A DNA stretch of 64,000 nucleotides from Stenotrophomonas maltophilia (GTDB lineage: Bacteria; Pseudomonadota; Gammaproteobacteria; Xanthomonadales; Xanthomonadaceae), in assembly GCF_023518235.1 (NCBI RefSeq), contig NZ_CP090423.1:1054001-1118000 (forward strand), in the 5' to 3' direction. Position numbers and translations under genes: made by a program. Positions within the stretch are counted from its first letter, which is position 1. The number at the start of each line of letters is the position of its first letter. Of the stretch, positions 44,153 through 53,690 are shown in pieces. The notes under the pieces are model-generated. The model was not told the DNA's origin. It was given only the letters and a program-made list of their open reading frames with translations, and did not search any database.

Positions 44153-46132
44153 TTACATGTAGATGAATTGGCGGTATAGCTTGTCTAGCTCCAGCCTGAC
44201 GAACTCGATCTCCTCCTCGTCCCCGGCATCAGAGAGCTCCAGAAGCTGTCGCTCCTTTGATGTAATTCGATCACAGAGGTCTTTTAGGTTGGCGCAGAAC
44301 TCCGCTGAATGGGCTTGCGACCGGTCAGGTCGAGCCTCTGTTGATCCCAACATTCCGCGAGACGTTGACGGGGTGATGCCGAACTCCTCATTGAACGCGA
44401 TCTGATGCTGTCGCCTGTCATCAGTCTCAGAAATGGCCTGCCGCATCGCACTAGTGATCGTATCGGCATACATGATCGCCTTACCGCGCGAGTTTCTTGC
44501 GGCTCGTCCAATCATCTGAATGAGGGCCTGGCTCGACCGAAGGAAGCCCGCCTGGTCCGCATCAACGATAGCGACCAGAGAGGCCTCAGGAATATCGAGC
44601 CCCTCTCTCAGCAGGCTGATACCCACTAGCACATCGAACTCGCCGGCCCTCAGCCCATTGATGATCTCAACTCGATCCTCTGCCTTGATATCCGAGTGCA
44701 TGTACTTCGCACGCACCCCTTGATCCTCGAGGAACTCGCACAGCTCCTCAGCAGACACCTTTGTCAGCGTGGTCACCAAGACCCTGTCGCCCTCTCGTAC
44801 ACAACGGGCGATCTCTGACAGAAGATCGTGCCTGTAGCCCTCCCTCGGCCTCACCTCTACCAGCGGATCGAGCAAGCCAGTGGGCCTGATGAGCTGGTCA
44901 ATCAATCTTCCCTTGGATCTCCCAATCTCATAGGCGCCAGGCGTAGCCGAAACGAAGATCGTCTGGGGCTTGATGGCTTCAAACTCAGAGAAGCTAAGCG
45001 GTCTGTTGTTCATCGCCGAAGGTAGACGGAACCCGTACTCGATTAGAGTATCCTTCCTGCTCTGATCGCTCCTGAACATCGCCTCGATCTGAGGAACCAT
45101 GACGTGCGACTCATCAACAAATAGCAGGCCATCCTTCGGGAGGTAGTCCATGAGTGTCGTCGGCCTAGCTCCTGAAGGCTTCGAGTTCAGGTAACTGGAG
45201 TAGTTCTCCATGCCAGAGCAATATCCCAGCTCCCTCATCATCTCCACGTCGTTCGTGATCTTCTCGTAAAGCCTATTTGCCTCAACGATTCGACCAGATG
45301 CGTTGAGCTCCGTCACCCTGGCCTCCAAATCCTTGAGGATGGCCTTCGTAGCCTCATTGATTTCTGTTTTGGGGCTTGCGAAGAGTGTCTTTGGAGAAAC
45401 GAGGTAGCGCGTCTCATCGCCAAGCTTCTTCCCTGTAACCGCATCAATCCAGGTGAGCGACTGCACTCTCCCCTCGTCCGTGAGCTCTACTCTAATTGCC
45501 TTGTACTCAGAGTCGGCGGGAAAAATATCGACCACATCGCCAGACACACGGAACGTGCCACGCTTCAGGGTCCGCTCAGTCCTGTCGTACTGAAGCGATG
45601 CAAGCCGACGCAGGAAGTCCCTCTGATCCAGTTCGATTCCAAGCGCAAGCTCAACCTGCAGATCCCGGTAGCTCTGTGGGTCTCCCAGTCCATAGATTGA
45701 GGACACCGAAGCGACAACAATCACGTCTCTACGCTCAATCAGAGACTTCGTAGTCGATAGTCGAAGCCTCTCAAGGTGATCATTGATGGCTGAGTCTTTC
45801 TGGATGTAACGATCGCTACCTGGGATATAGACCTCTGGCTGGAAGAAGTCGTAGTAGGAAACGAAATACTCCACGGCGTTCTCGGGGAACAGCGCCTTCA
45901 TCTCCCCGTAGAGCTGAGCAGTCAACGTCTTGTTTGGCGCAAGAATGAGCGTGGGTCGCTTCAGCCGATGGATCACATTGGCCATCGTGAAGGTCTTCCC
46001 TGACCCTGTAATTCCCTTCAAGGTCTGATGTGTTGCTCCCTCCTCGATGCCAGCAATTAGCCTGGCAATCGCTTCGGGTTGATCCCCGGCCGGCGTATGA
46101 TCCGAATGCATTACGAACATATCTGTTGACAT
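44153..46132 (-). CDS. uvrB: UvrB paralogue (excinuclease subunit B)
   Basis: A ~659-aa UvrB. Helicase motif I is LKGITGSGKTFTMAN, motif II is LLFVDESHV, and motifs V-VI are LREGLDIPEASLVAIVDADQAG and QMIGRAARN. The damage-probing beta-hairpin region YYDFFQPEVYIPGSD has family aromatics (YYD/YIP) with small changes. The C-terminal ~40 residues resemble the UVR helix pair. ATG 46132 is taken, with AGGAG 8 nt upstream; GTG 46135 is possible. The housekeeping uvrB is probably elsewhere, since this copy sits inside the formaldehyde cluster beside frmR. It may support repair of formaldehyde adducts with a genome-encoded UvrA/UvrC. Confidence 0.93.
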   Translation of the reverse strand: MSTDMFVMHSDHTPAGDQPEAIARLIAGIEEGATHQTLKGITGSGKTFTMANVIHRLKRPTLILAPNKTLTAQLYGEMKALFPENAVEYFVSYYDFFQPEVYIPGSDRYIQKDSAINDHLERLRLSTTKSLIERRDVIVVASVSSIYGLGDPQSYRDLQVELALGIELDQRDFLRRLASLQYDRTERTLKRGTFRVSGDVVDIFPADSEYKAIRVELTDEGRVQSLTWIDAVTGKKLGDETRYLVSPKTLFASPKTEINEATKAILKDLEARVTELNASGRIVEANRLYEKITNDVEMMRELGYCSGMENYSSYLNSKPSGARPTTLMDYLPKDGLLFVDESHVMVPQIEAMFRSDQSRKDTLIEYGFRLPSAMNNRPLSFSEFEAIKPQTIFVSATPGAYEIGRSKGRLIDQLIRPTGLLDPLVEVRPREGYRHDLLSEIARCVREGDRVLVTTLTKVSAEELCEFLEDQGVRAKYMHSDIKAEDRVEIINGLRAGEFDVLVGISLLREGLDIPEASLVAIVDADQAGFLRSSQALIQMIGRAARNSRGKAIMYADTITSAMRQAISETDDRRQHQIAFNEEFGITPSTSRGMLGSTEARPDRSQAHSAEFCANLKDLCDRITSKERQLLELSDAGDEEEIEFVRLELDKLYRQFIYM

Positions 46133-46365
46133 CACTTACGCTCCTACTGGCTCATTCTTGATCGTTAGAGGAACTATTCCCGTCTCACAGACTCCATCCC
46201 ATATGTGCGAGCGGAACCAAGGGGGCTGTACGAATGCTATCTTTGGGCGAGTTCCTTTCAGGTGAGCCTGGCAACCCATGCCTGACTAGCGCTAGGGCGT
46301 GAGCTGGCATGTCGTTACATGCCGGAGCGGCCTCAGAAGTGCACCCGCCGCCCTCCGCTCACGCC

Positions 46366-47289
46366 TCACTCCTCCCTACCTGGCTGCTGTACCGACTCCT
46401 GATCGACCGCAGTCAGAGCCAGCGTTGACATTAGCTCTGTCTCGATCGTCCTCTGCATTGAGTAGATCGGGAGCGCGTTCGGCGCGGAACTGAATGGCTC
46501 CTCCAGCTGACGGCCCAGCGCATCGAGACCAAAAAACGTGTACGCCACAATGAGCACCGGTAAAAAGGTCCACCACCCCAATGTTCCTGCCAGCGCAAAA
46601 GGAAGTGTTGTGCAGAATACGATCGCAGTCCGGTGAAGCAGCAGCGAATACGAGAATGGAATCGGAGTATTGAGTATCCTCTCGCACCCCCCCTGGATAC
46701 GAGCCAAGTTGGCAAGCTGCTTATCCATCACCGAGTACTGAATCGAGTCGATCCTTCCCTCATGAGCCAGATGGGCAAGCTTCAAGCCAATGCCCTGGAG
46801 CACAGCGTCCGTCGGATTCGGGCCTTGTGATGCCTTGCCAATATCCCACCAAGGTGCGATCGCATGGGCTTCGTCGGCCCGGCGCAGTCGAGAATAGAGG
46901 CCAGCACTGAAGCCACACAGGCCTCGCAGGATCTGTGCTCGGCTGTTTGGATCCAGCAGGGACGTCTGCCTGGCTATTGAGCGACACGCTATGACCAGGT
47001 CACCCCAAAGGTGCCTCGCCTCCCACCATCTGGAGTAGCAAGCGTTGTTTCGAAAGCTCATGAATACGGAAAGTGCGATACCAATGAGCGTGAACGGAAC
47101 GGCACTGAAGCGAGCAAAGATTCCTGGATGCTCCGTTGATGCGAGCACCGCTCCTGCGGTCACAATGCTAATCAGTAGTAGATGCAATGCGATCCTGGGC
47201 AGGATGGTACCCCTGACGGCAAACGCAACGTCCCACAACGTCGGCTGCCTTCGCATTCTCGTTTCAACATCTGGGAGACGGTGTGTCAT
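46366..47289 (-). CDS. Bestrophin-like (UPF0187) membrane protein
   Basis: A 307-aa bestrophin-family anion channel homologue. It contains VPFTLIGIALSVFMSFRNNACYSRWWEARHLWG, the family pore region (quoted in part: FRNNACYSRWWEAR), plus the ERILNTPIPFSYSLLLHR segment with the conserved Pro pair, and later membrane helices. Bacterial bestrophins form pentameric channels. GAGG lies before the ATG. It is a separate minus-strand gene between the two-component pair and uvrB, with a hairpin at 46306-46323 past its end. Role here unknown. Confidence 0.88.
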   Translation of the reverse strand: MTHRLPDVETRMRRQPTLWDVAFAVRGTILPRIALHLLLISIVTAGAVLASTEHPGIFARFSAVPFTLIGIALSVFMSFRNNACYSRWWEARHLWGDLVIACRSIARQTSLLDPNSRAQILRGLCGFSAGLYSRLRRADEAHAIAPWWDIGKASQGPNPTDAVLQGIGLKLAHLAHEGRIDSIQYSVMDKQLANLARIQGGCERILNTPIPFSYSLLLHRTAIVFCTTLPFALAGTLGWWTFLPVLIVAYTFFGLDALGRQLEEPFSSAPNALPIYSMQRTIETELMSTLALTAVDQESVQQPGREE

Positions 47290-47409
47290 GCCAACCTCTG
47301 ATTCATTGATCGACTGCTGGCGTCGATACGCCTAGGCAACAAATTCCTTCCACTTGAGTTCGAAATGCGAATGACATCACGCCGTTCGCATGACACTGCT
47401 ACAGCAGGT

Positions 47410-49431
47410 CTAAAGCAGTTCATCGTCGGCAGCCTCGGGCATCCATAGTTCAATGACCGTCCCTGTCAGGCCGGTTCTCACTACCGACAGGCTGCCACCG
47501 TGGCGGTTGGCAAGCATCTGACTGATGGAAAGACCCAGCCCAGTACCTTGACGATGTTTGGTCGTAAAGAATGGCTCAAAAATTCGGACCAGAATGTCCT
47601 GAGGAATGCCGCTTCCAGTATCTGAGACTCGCAAAGCGACGCCAGGGTGACCATGAACGTCGTCAACGTCCAACGTCGCCAATCCCAGCGTTCCGCCCTT
47701 CTGCATGACATAGATTGCATTGATCAGGAGGTTCACAAGAATTTGCTGCAGCTCGCCCCGATTGCCCGTTACGAGCCGTGTGGACAGGAAGTTCTTCTCT
47801 ATCTTCACGGGATGGCGCTTGATGAGGTGTTGAATCAGGGGCAGCGTCTCCAACATCAGCGTGGCAGGCTCTAACAGCTCACTATGACCGGAGTACTCAC
47901 TGGGCTTGGAGAACTGCAGCAACTTGGAAACAATGGTGCTGATACGCCCAATTTGATCCTCAATGAGGTCAATCTCTTCTCCAAACCCTTGACCCTCGGG
48001 CTCCCTGATCGAGTCACGCAGAAGCTCGAGGTTCCCCTGCATGACGGCAAGCGGATTGTTGATCTCGTGCGCTATTCCTGCTGCGATCTCGCCAATTGTT
48101 GCCAGCTTCTCAGTGACAATCAGGTGCTGGGTCGTCTCTTCCAACCGTCTATTGGCTAGTGCGAGACCAGCAGTTCGCTCCTCTACCCTGGAATTGAGCT
48201 CCTCGTTCCAGGCGACCAGCTGCCGTTCCTTCTCTTCCAGCTGACAGAGCAGCTGGTCCAAGTGCGAAGCGACACGTCCGATTTCATCATTGGATGCCCC
48301 TGCTCCGGAGCGAGCACTGCGGTCGCCCGCCTTGACCCGTCCAATTGCCTGATCCATCCGCTCAAGTGGCTTGAACACGCCGCGAGCGATGTACAGAAAA
48401 AGGGGTACGGTGATGACTGCAACAAGGAGGCAACCGAACACGATCGCTCCGATGGAATTTCGACGGGCGGTGGTGAATGGCTCCTCCAGAAAGCCCACGA
48501 AGAGCATACCAATAGGTACGCCCCGGCCATTGAGAATGGGCATATAGCCGGCAATGTACCAATCATTGACTACGTAGGCTCTCGCCTGCCAGGTCTTTCC
48601 CTGGCCCAGCACGGCCTCGGCCACTTCAGAAGACACCCGTGTCCCCGACGCTGGGTTCCCTCCCGCCAACAACGCGTTGGTGCTGATGCGGGTATCACCA
48701 AGGAAGATGGAGGCTATCCCTGTTGCGCCAGTACGCAGGGCCTTATCTCGGTAGACAAGATCAGTGATCTGCTTGATGAACTCGGTGTTGTGGTTCAGCA
48801 GAGTACCCGCAATCAAGACGCCAACCTGATTGTTTGGAAGTGCAACCGGCGTTGCAGCTTGAATCATTAGGCCCCGCTTCTCACTCTGGGCCGAATCGAC
48901 AGGATTCCTTGCGTTATGCGGACGAATGACCTCGGCCCGTGCGGCGAGCTTTGGGGAGATCTCCATCAGATCGTCCCGGCTTACCACCCCCACCTCCACG
49001 CTGGACGCTCCCTTCAGGGCCTTTTCGATGACTGACCAGTCCAAGTCAAGCTCAGCTGGCGAGGCCGGCTCACTACTAGCCAACAAGCGACCGTTTGAAT
49101 CCAACAGTGCGATGAAGTCTAGTGAACCACCTTGGGCTTTCGACGCTAGTAGGCTGCCAAGCTCTGCATTCTTGTTGACCCCCTGGCTAATGACGCCATG
49201 GAAGCTCTGCGAATCAGCAATCGCAGCCAGCGTCGCGCGGTCGTTGACGAGCAGCTGGTTCATGTACTGTCCCGCAACTTTCAGGTCCCCGCCAACCTTC
49301 GAGGCGAGCAGTCGGTCGAAGCGCAAATCCCATTGGTAGATGAGTCCGCCGACGATAGCCGGCAGGATCACAAACATTGGAAGGATCGCGATTAGAAGCA
49401 GGCGGAAGCGAACTGAGCGCGCTCGGTTCAT
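47410..49431 (-). CDS. Cache-HAMP sensor histidine kinase
   Basis: A 673-aa membrane kinase: TM1 (~10-32), a periplasmic Cache-type sensor domain (~35-320), TM2 (~327-349), HAMP (~350-405), a coiled linker, HisKA with phospho-accepting His455 (AAGIAHEINNP), and a HATPase domain with N box and G boxes (DTGSGIP, GTGLGLSIS). It starts 9 nt after the response regulator gene, so they form a pair. The ligand is unknown. It resembles DctB-type kinases of sigma-54 systems in layout. Confidence 0.93.
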   Translation of the reverse strand: MNRARSVRFRLLLIAILPMFVILPAIVGGLIYQWDLRFDRLLASKVGGDLKVAGQYMNQLLVNDRATLAAIADSQSFHGVISQGVNKNAELGSLLASKAQGGSLDFIALLDSNGRLLASSEPASPAELDLDWSVIEKALKGASSVEVGVVSRDDLMEISPKLAARAEVIRPHNARNPVDSAQSEKRGLMIQAATPVALPNNQVGVLIAGTLLNHNTEFIKQITDLVYRDKALRTGATGIASIFLGDTRISTNALLAGGNPASGTRVSSEVAEAVLGQGKTWQARAYVVNDWYIAGYMPILNGRGVPIGMLFVGFLEEPFTTARRNSIGAIVFGCLLVAVITVPLFLYIARGVFKPLERMDQAIGRVKAGDRSARSGAGASNDEIGRVASHLDQLLCQLEEKERQLVAWNEELNSRVEERTAGLALANRRLEETTQHLIVTEKLATIGEIAAGIAHEINNPLAVMQGNLELLRDSIREPEGQGFGEEIDLIEDQIGRISTIVSKLLQFSKPSEYSGHSELLEPATLMLETLPLIQHLIKRHPVKIEKNFLSTRLVTGNRGELQQILVNLLINAIYVMQKGGTLGLATLDVDDVHGHPGVALRVSDTGSGIPQDILVRIFEPFFTTKHRQGTGLGLSISQMLANRHGGSLSVVRTGLTGTVIELWMPEAADDELL

Positions 49432-49440
49432 TGCAGATTC

Positions 49441-50838
49441 CTAGGCTGATACATTCCAACTGGAGCACTTACGATCAATCGTCTTTCGCGATATGCCCAA
49501 GATCGTGGCCGCTCTTTCGCGATCTCCGCCAGTCTCACGAAGCACTGCAAGGATGTGCCTGCGCTCGACCTCCGAGAGCAGCCGGCTTCGTGGGTCAGAG
49601 AGTGACTCCAACCGCTCAAGCTGAGTCGGAAAGTGTCCGAGTATCAGGCTACGCTCAACGTAGTTGTGAAGCTCGCGGACGTTCCCGGGCCACGAGTAGC
49701 TCTGAAGATATGCCCGGATCCTTTCGTCGATCGGAATCGGTTGAAGGCCAAGCTGCAGCCCCAGCTCACGCATGAAGCCCGCCGCCAGCTCCAACACATC
49801 AGCGCCGCGGTCATGAAGGCGAGGAAGCGACACCTCGAGAACGTTGATGCGATAGTAGAGATCCGACCGGAATGTTCCATTCTTCACTTCCGCAACCAAA
49901 TTCTTGTTGGTTGAGAAGATGAATCTGACATCGATCGGAATCTCCCGATCTGCGCCAACTGGTCGTATCCGTCTATCTTCAAGCATCCTTAGCAGCTTTC
50001 CTTGGAGAGCCAAGGGAAGATCAGCGACTTCGTCAAACAGCAATGTTCCGCCTTCTGCATAGGCGACCAGTCCTTGGCGAGACGAGTTCGCTCCACTGAA
50101 CGTTCCTTTGAGACTCCCGAACAGTTCAACGTCAATCAACTCGCTGGGAACAGCTGCACAATTTATTGGAATGAAAGGATGAGATGCCCGTGCGGACAAC
50201 GCGTGCAGCGATCTTGCGGCAACCTCCTTTCCAGAGCCGGATTCTCCAGTGAACAGCACGCTACTGGGCAGTGGTGCGACCTTCGCGATCAGATCCTTGG
50301 TGGCCTGAATCGCACGCGAGCTACCTGTGAGCCTGTCTCGAAGCGCAGCTGGTGCACCGGAGCCATGTAGCTCGTGACGGAGAATGGCATTCTCCCGCCG
50401 TAGGCGACCGCGTTCCAGGCAGCGCGATATAGCGGCCAGCAACTGATTGGTTCTGAAAGGCTTGAGAAGAAAATCAGCCGCTCCCGCGCGGATAGCGCCG
50501 ATAGCGGAATCCAAGTCTGCGTACGCAGTAATCAGAATGAAGTCGGCCAAGACCCCTCCCCTGCGCTGGTCCTCCAGCCACGCGATGCCACTCTTCCCTG
50601 GCAACACGTTGTCCACAATCACGATGTCAAAGTGGCGCTCCGTCAGATGCTGCTCCGCTTCAATGGTGTCAGCTGCAGCTTCCACAACTTTGCATCGCGG
50701 TCGCAAGGCACGAACCAAGAAGCTACGCATGCCAGGTTCGTCGTCAACGATCAGTATCGATGAGCGCGCAAGGTCCGGCCATGCAAGATCGCCGTTTGCG
50801 CGCTCTTCGGAAGATTGGTTGGCGCTCTTTGGCGTCAT
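49441..50838 (-). CDS. Sigma-54-dependent response regulator
   Basis: A 465-aa NtrC-family regulator. A receiver domain with phospho-acceptor Asp76 (IVIVDNVLPGKSG) precedes an AAA+ domain with Walker A GESGSGKE (198-205), Walker B LLFDEVADL, and a sigma-54 contact loop reading GTFSGA (245-250) instead of GAFTGA. A Fis-type HTH ends the protein (GDRERAATILGISRKTIDRK). Partner of the kinase immediately downstream. It should activate sigma-54 promoters; targets are not evident. Confidence 0.93.
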   Translation of the reverse strand: MTPKSANQSSEERANGDLAWPDLARSSILIVDDEPGMRSFLVRALRPRCKVVEAAADTIEAEQHLTERHFDIVIVDNVLPGKSGIAWLEDQRRGGVLADFILITAYADLDSAIGAIRAGAADFLLKPFRTNQLLAAISRCLERGRLRRENAILRHELHGSGAPAALRDRLTGSSRAIQATKDLIAKVAPLPSSVLFTGESGSGKEVAARSLHALSARASHPFIPINCAAVPSELIDVELFGSLKGTFSGANSSRQGLVAYAEGGTLLFDEVADLPLALQGKLLRMLEDRRIRPVGADREIPIDVRFIFSTNKNLVAEVKNGTFRSDLYYRINVLEVSLPRLHDRGADVLELAAGFMRELGLQLGLQPIPIDERIRAYLQSYSWPGNVRELHNYVERSLILGHFPTQLERLESLSDPRSRLLSEVERRHILAVLRETGGDRERAATILGISRKTIDRKCSSWNVSA

Positions 50839-51337
50839 GTTTCCCTCAGTACAATTGAAGCGTGGCTAGTTCCGTCGATTCGTGTTCGAGTTCATTTCGA
50901 TCTTTCGACCGCTAGATGACGGGTGACATATCGAACAAAACACCCCCTCTCACGACGTAGGACGTTGTGCACCAAAGGCCAGTCTGAGACGTTCAATGCT
51001 GTCGACCTCAGTCATATGCCAATCCGGAACTCTTGCCCTACGAGCCTAGTATCGACCTCTTGGTGGCCAAACGGACCGGGGGCTCCTCGCCATATTGCCC
51101 AGAGCGCCAATGGCCTCCGTGCCCCTCCAAGCCCCTCGGCGGTCGGTCGCCACGGGAGGCTGGAGAAGTCTCGCTCCCTTCGAGCGGATCATTACGCCAA
51201 TTCGGCCATATGGGAAGCGCTGGGTGCGCGTTGTCCCCGCCTCGGCCGGAGCCACGCAGCGCGGCCAAGCGCGGGCGAGTCGATCCGCCTTGCAAGAAGG
51301 TCCAGGCCCTACCGCTCGCCTACCGGCATAGAGATGC
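50839..51337. other. Unassigned ~500-bp stretch beside modC
   Basis: Several overlapping frames are open on both strands (for example 50923-51594 plus and 51046-51441 minus), but none has a recognisable domain, and GC-rich composition alone can keep frames open. It also holds the response regulator promoter. Together with the odd modC tail it may be the right boundary of the inserted island. Confidence 0.4.
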
Positions 51338-52183
51338 CTATGCACCAGGGTCGTCTCCCATTTGCGCGGCTCGCGGGCAGATGTATCGTGGCTTTGGACT
51401 CTCTGAGTCTCCGACTGACTGATGGTTGCTCTTCCCCTCAAGACCCGGGCTTGTTGGGGAGCCGACTAAGGATGGTAGAAGGCGGGGCTGACGGGTCGGC
51501 CTCTGACGCGAGCCGGGAGGAGAGATCAGTCGCCCATTTTCGATGCAGGCGATCTGGCCCCCAAATATCTCAATGTCGTTGGGATCATGGCTGATCAGCA
51601 GCAGTGGAATACCGGCCCCGTCCAGCACGGCCTCCAGCTCCTGCCGCAAGTGCTGGCGAAGATCCTGGTCCAGCGCGGAGAACGGTTCATCCAGCAGCAG
51701 CGCCTGCGGCTGCGTCACCAAGGCGCGTGCCAAGGCGGTACGCTGGCGCTGGCCGCCGGACACCTGCGAGGGCAGCAGATCACCCACCGTATCGATGCGG
51801 AATGCGTGCAACCACTGCTCCACCGCATCGAAGCGCTGGCCGACCCGCGGATTCAACCAGCCCTTCTGCAGACCGAACGCCACGTTCTGGCGCACGCTCA
51901 GGTGTGGGAACAGCGCGTAATCCTGGAACACGTAGCCCAGCCGGCGGTGCTGCGGCGGCAGATCCACACCGGTGGCCGCATCGAACAGGGTCTGCCCCTG
52001 TAGGCGCACATGACCCTGGCCCGGCCTCAGCAGCCCGGCCACCGCCTTCAGGGTCAGGCTCTTGCCCGCGCCCGAGGGCCCGAACAGCACCACCTGCCGC
52101 TGCGTGCACTGCAGCGACACGTCCAATACGAAATCCTGGCCGGCCGCCTGCAGGCGACGCTGCACCTGCAGGTCAAGCCACAT
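51338..52183 (-). CDS. modC: Molybdate ABC transporter ATPase ModC with aberrant C-terminus
   Basis: A 281-aa ABC ATPase: Walker A FGPSGAGKSLT, Q loop YVFQDYALFP, signature VSGGQRQRTALARAL, Walker B LLLDEPFSALD and H loop ISHDP. It powers molybdate import with ModB and ModA. The ATG at 52183 overlaps the modB end. After about residue 215 (IACIENGRL) the sequence turns into a Pro/Arg/Ser-rich tail without family resemblance and no TOBE/MOP domain is present. The gene's 3' end has probably been replaced at a recombination junction near 51535. ATPase parts are complete. Confidence 0.88.
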   Translation of the reverse strand: MWLDLQVQRRLQAAGQDFVLDVSLQCTQRQVVLFGPSGAGKSLTLKAVAGLLRPGQGHVRLQGQTLFDAATGVDLPPQHRRLGYVFQDYALFPHLSVRQNVAFGLQKGWLNPRVGQRFDAVEQWLHAFRIDTVGDLLPSQVSGGQRQRTALARALVTQPQALLLDEPFSALDQDLRQHLRQELEAVLDGAGIPLLLISHDPNDIEIFGGQIACIENGRLISPPGSRQRPTRQPRLLPSLVGSPTSPGLEGKSNHQSVGDSESPKPRYICPRAAQMGDDPGA

Positions 52184-52856
52184 CACGCAGCTCCCGGCGA
52201 CGTCCGCCCACCAGCCGCGCGGCCAGCAGCAGGATCACGATGCACACCACCGAGGTCAGGATCACCAGCGCATTGGCCTTGCCGTCCTGGCCGGCCTGCA
52301 CCGCTTCGTAGATGGCGATCGACAGCGTCTGCGTGCGGCCGGGAATGCTGCCCGCCACCATCAGCGTCGCGCCGAACTCGCCCATCGCGCGTGCAAACGC
52401 CAGCAGCAGGCCGGCGAGGATGCCGCGCCACGCCAGCGGCAGCGTGATGCGGAAGAACACCGCTGCTTCGGACACACCGAGCGTGCGTGCGGCCTGCTCC
52501 AACTGTCCATCCACTTCCTCGAACGCCGCGCGTGCCGGCTTGAACACCAGCGGCAGCGAGGCCACCGCCGCAGCGATCACCGCCGCCTGCCAGGTGAACA
52601 CCAGGTTGATGCCGAACCACGACTGCAGCCACGCGCCGATCGGGCCGTTGCGGCCGATCAGCACCAGCAGGTAATACCCCAGCACGGTCGGCGGCAGCAC
52701 CATCGGCAGGGTCAGCAGCGAATCCAGCAGCTCACGGCCAGGAAATCGCCGACGTGCCAGCAGCGCGCCCAGTGCCACGCCCAGCACCAGATTGATCGCG
52801 GTGGCCCAGCCGGCCACCTTCAGCGACAACCACAGTGCGCTCCAGTCGAGATCCAT
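52173..52856 (-). CDS. modB: Molybdate ABC transporter permease ModB
   Basis: A 227-aa inner-membrane permease with about five helices and the EAA-type cytoplasmic loop that docks on ModC (EQAARTLGVSEAAVFFRITLP). It also has the ModB motif RAMGEFGATLMVAGSIPGRTQT. It starts 3 bp after modA and overlaps modC by 11 bp, indicating translational coupling. Confidence 0.95.
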   Translation of the reverse strand: MDLDWSALWLSLKVAGWATAINLVLGVALGALLARRRFPGRELLDSLLTLPMVLPPTVLGYYLLVLIGRNGPIGAWLQSWFGINLVFTWQAAVIAAAVASLPLVFKPARAAFEEVDGQLEQAARTLGVSEAAVFFRITLPLAWRGILAGLLLAFARAMGEFGATLMVAGSIPGRTQTLSIAIYEAVQAGQDGKANALVILTSVVCIVILLLAARLVGGRRRELRDVA

Positions 52857-52859
52857 GCC

Positions 52860-53606
52860 TCAGGGCTTGCCGAACCCATGCTTGGCCAGGATCGCCTGGC
52901 CCTGTGCCGAACGCACGAAGGTGGTGAAGCGCTTGGCTTCAACCGGTTGCGCACTGGCCTTGGTCACCGCCAACGGATAGGCAATGCGCCCCGCCACCGG
53001 CACCGCGAAGGCACGGCGCACCCGATCAGGCATCGCCTGCGCATCGGTGGCATAGACGAAGCCGGCATCCACTTCACCGCGCGCCACGTAGTCCAGCGAC
53101 TGGCGAACGTTCTGCGTGGTGATGGTCTTGCCCTGCACCGACGGCCACAGGCCCGCCGCTTCCAGCGCGCCCTTGGCATAGCGGCCGACCGGCACGCTGT
53201 CCGGGTTGCCCAGTGCGATGCGCTGCACACCGGCACCGGCCAGGTCCTTCAAGGTACGCGGCGCAGCCTTGGCCTGCGGCGGCACCACCACCCACAGCGC
53301 GTTCACCGCGAACACCTCGCGGGTGCCGGCCGCCAGCAGGTCCTGCTGCTGGGCCTGGTCCATCGTGGTTTCATCGGCCGACGCGAACACATCCACCGGC
53401 GCGCCGCGGCTGATCTGCTGCAGCAGCACGCCGGACGCGGCGAAGTTGAAATCGACCTTGGTTCCCGGGTGTGCCTTCTCATAGGCGGTGCCCAGTTCGC
53501 GGAAGCTCTCGGTCAAGCTCGATGCCGCCGACACCGTCAGGTCGGCCGCCAAGGCCGGCACCGTGGCCAGCAGTCCCAGCAACAACAGTCCAACTCGTTT
53601 CATCAT
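52860..53606 (-). CDS. modA: Molybdate-binding periplasmic protein ModA
   Basis: A 248-aa solute-binding protein with a signal peptide (cleavage near ALAADL, ~21). ModA motifs are LTVSAASSLTESFRELG, FNFAASGVLLQQI and GAPVDVFASADE, with oxyanion-binding Ser/Tyr candidates including the SLDYVARGEVDAGFVYATDA region. It captures molybdate or tungstate for ModBC. GGGGAAACC lies ahead of the start. First of modABC, downstream of the small gene at 53691-54050. Confidence 0.95.
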   Translation of the reverse strand: MMKRVGLLLLGLLATVPALAADLTVSAASSLTESFRELGTAYEKAHPGTKVDFNFAASGVLLQQISRGAPVDVFASADETTMDQAQQQDLLAAGTREVFAVNALWVVVPPQAKAAPRTLKDLAGAGVQRIALGNPDSVPVGRYAKGALEAAGLWPSVQGKTITTQNVRQSLDYVARGEVDAGFVYATDAQAMPDRVRRAFAVPVAGRIAYPLAVTKASAQPVEAKRFTTFVRSAQGQAILAKHGFGKP

Positions 53607-53690
53607 TGGTTTCCCCGTTTGGTTGGGTTTAGATCGGTTTCACCGCCTATCCTTGGCATCGCAGGCGCTACATAGCTGGCCCGCCCAGAG

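Noticed and set aside
50923..51594. 223-codon plus-strand frame beside modC
   Set aside because: Overlaps the modC coding end and other open frames; composition is Arg/Ser/Pro-rich without motifs.
52062..53675. 537-codon plus-strand open frame over modABC
   Set aside because: His/Arg/Gln-rich shadow; modABC on the other strand have full family motifs.
53640..53690. Possible ModE box upstream of modA (GCTATGTAGC)
   Set aside because: Only a short palindrome; it lacks the spaced TATAT arms of a ModE site.
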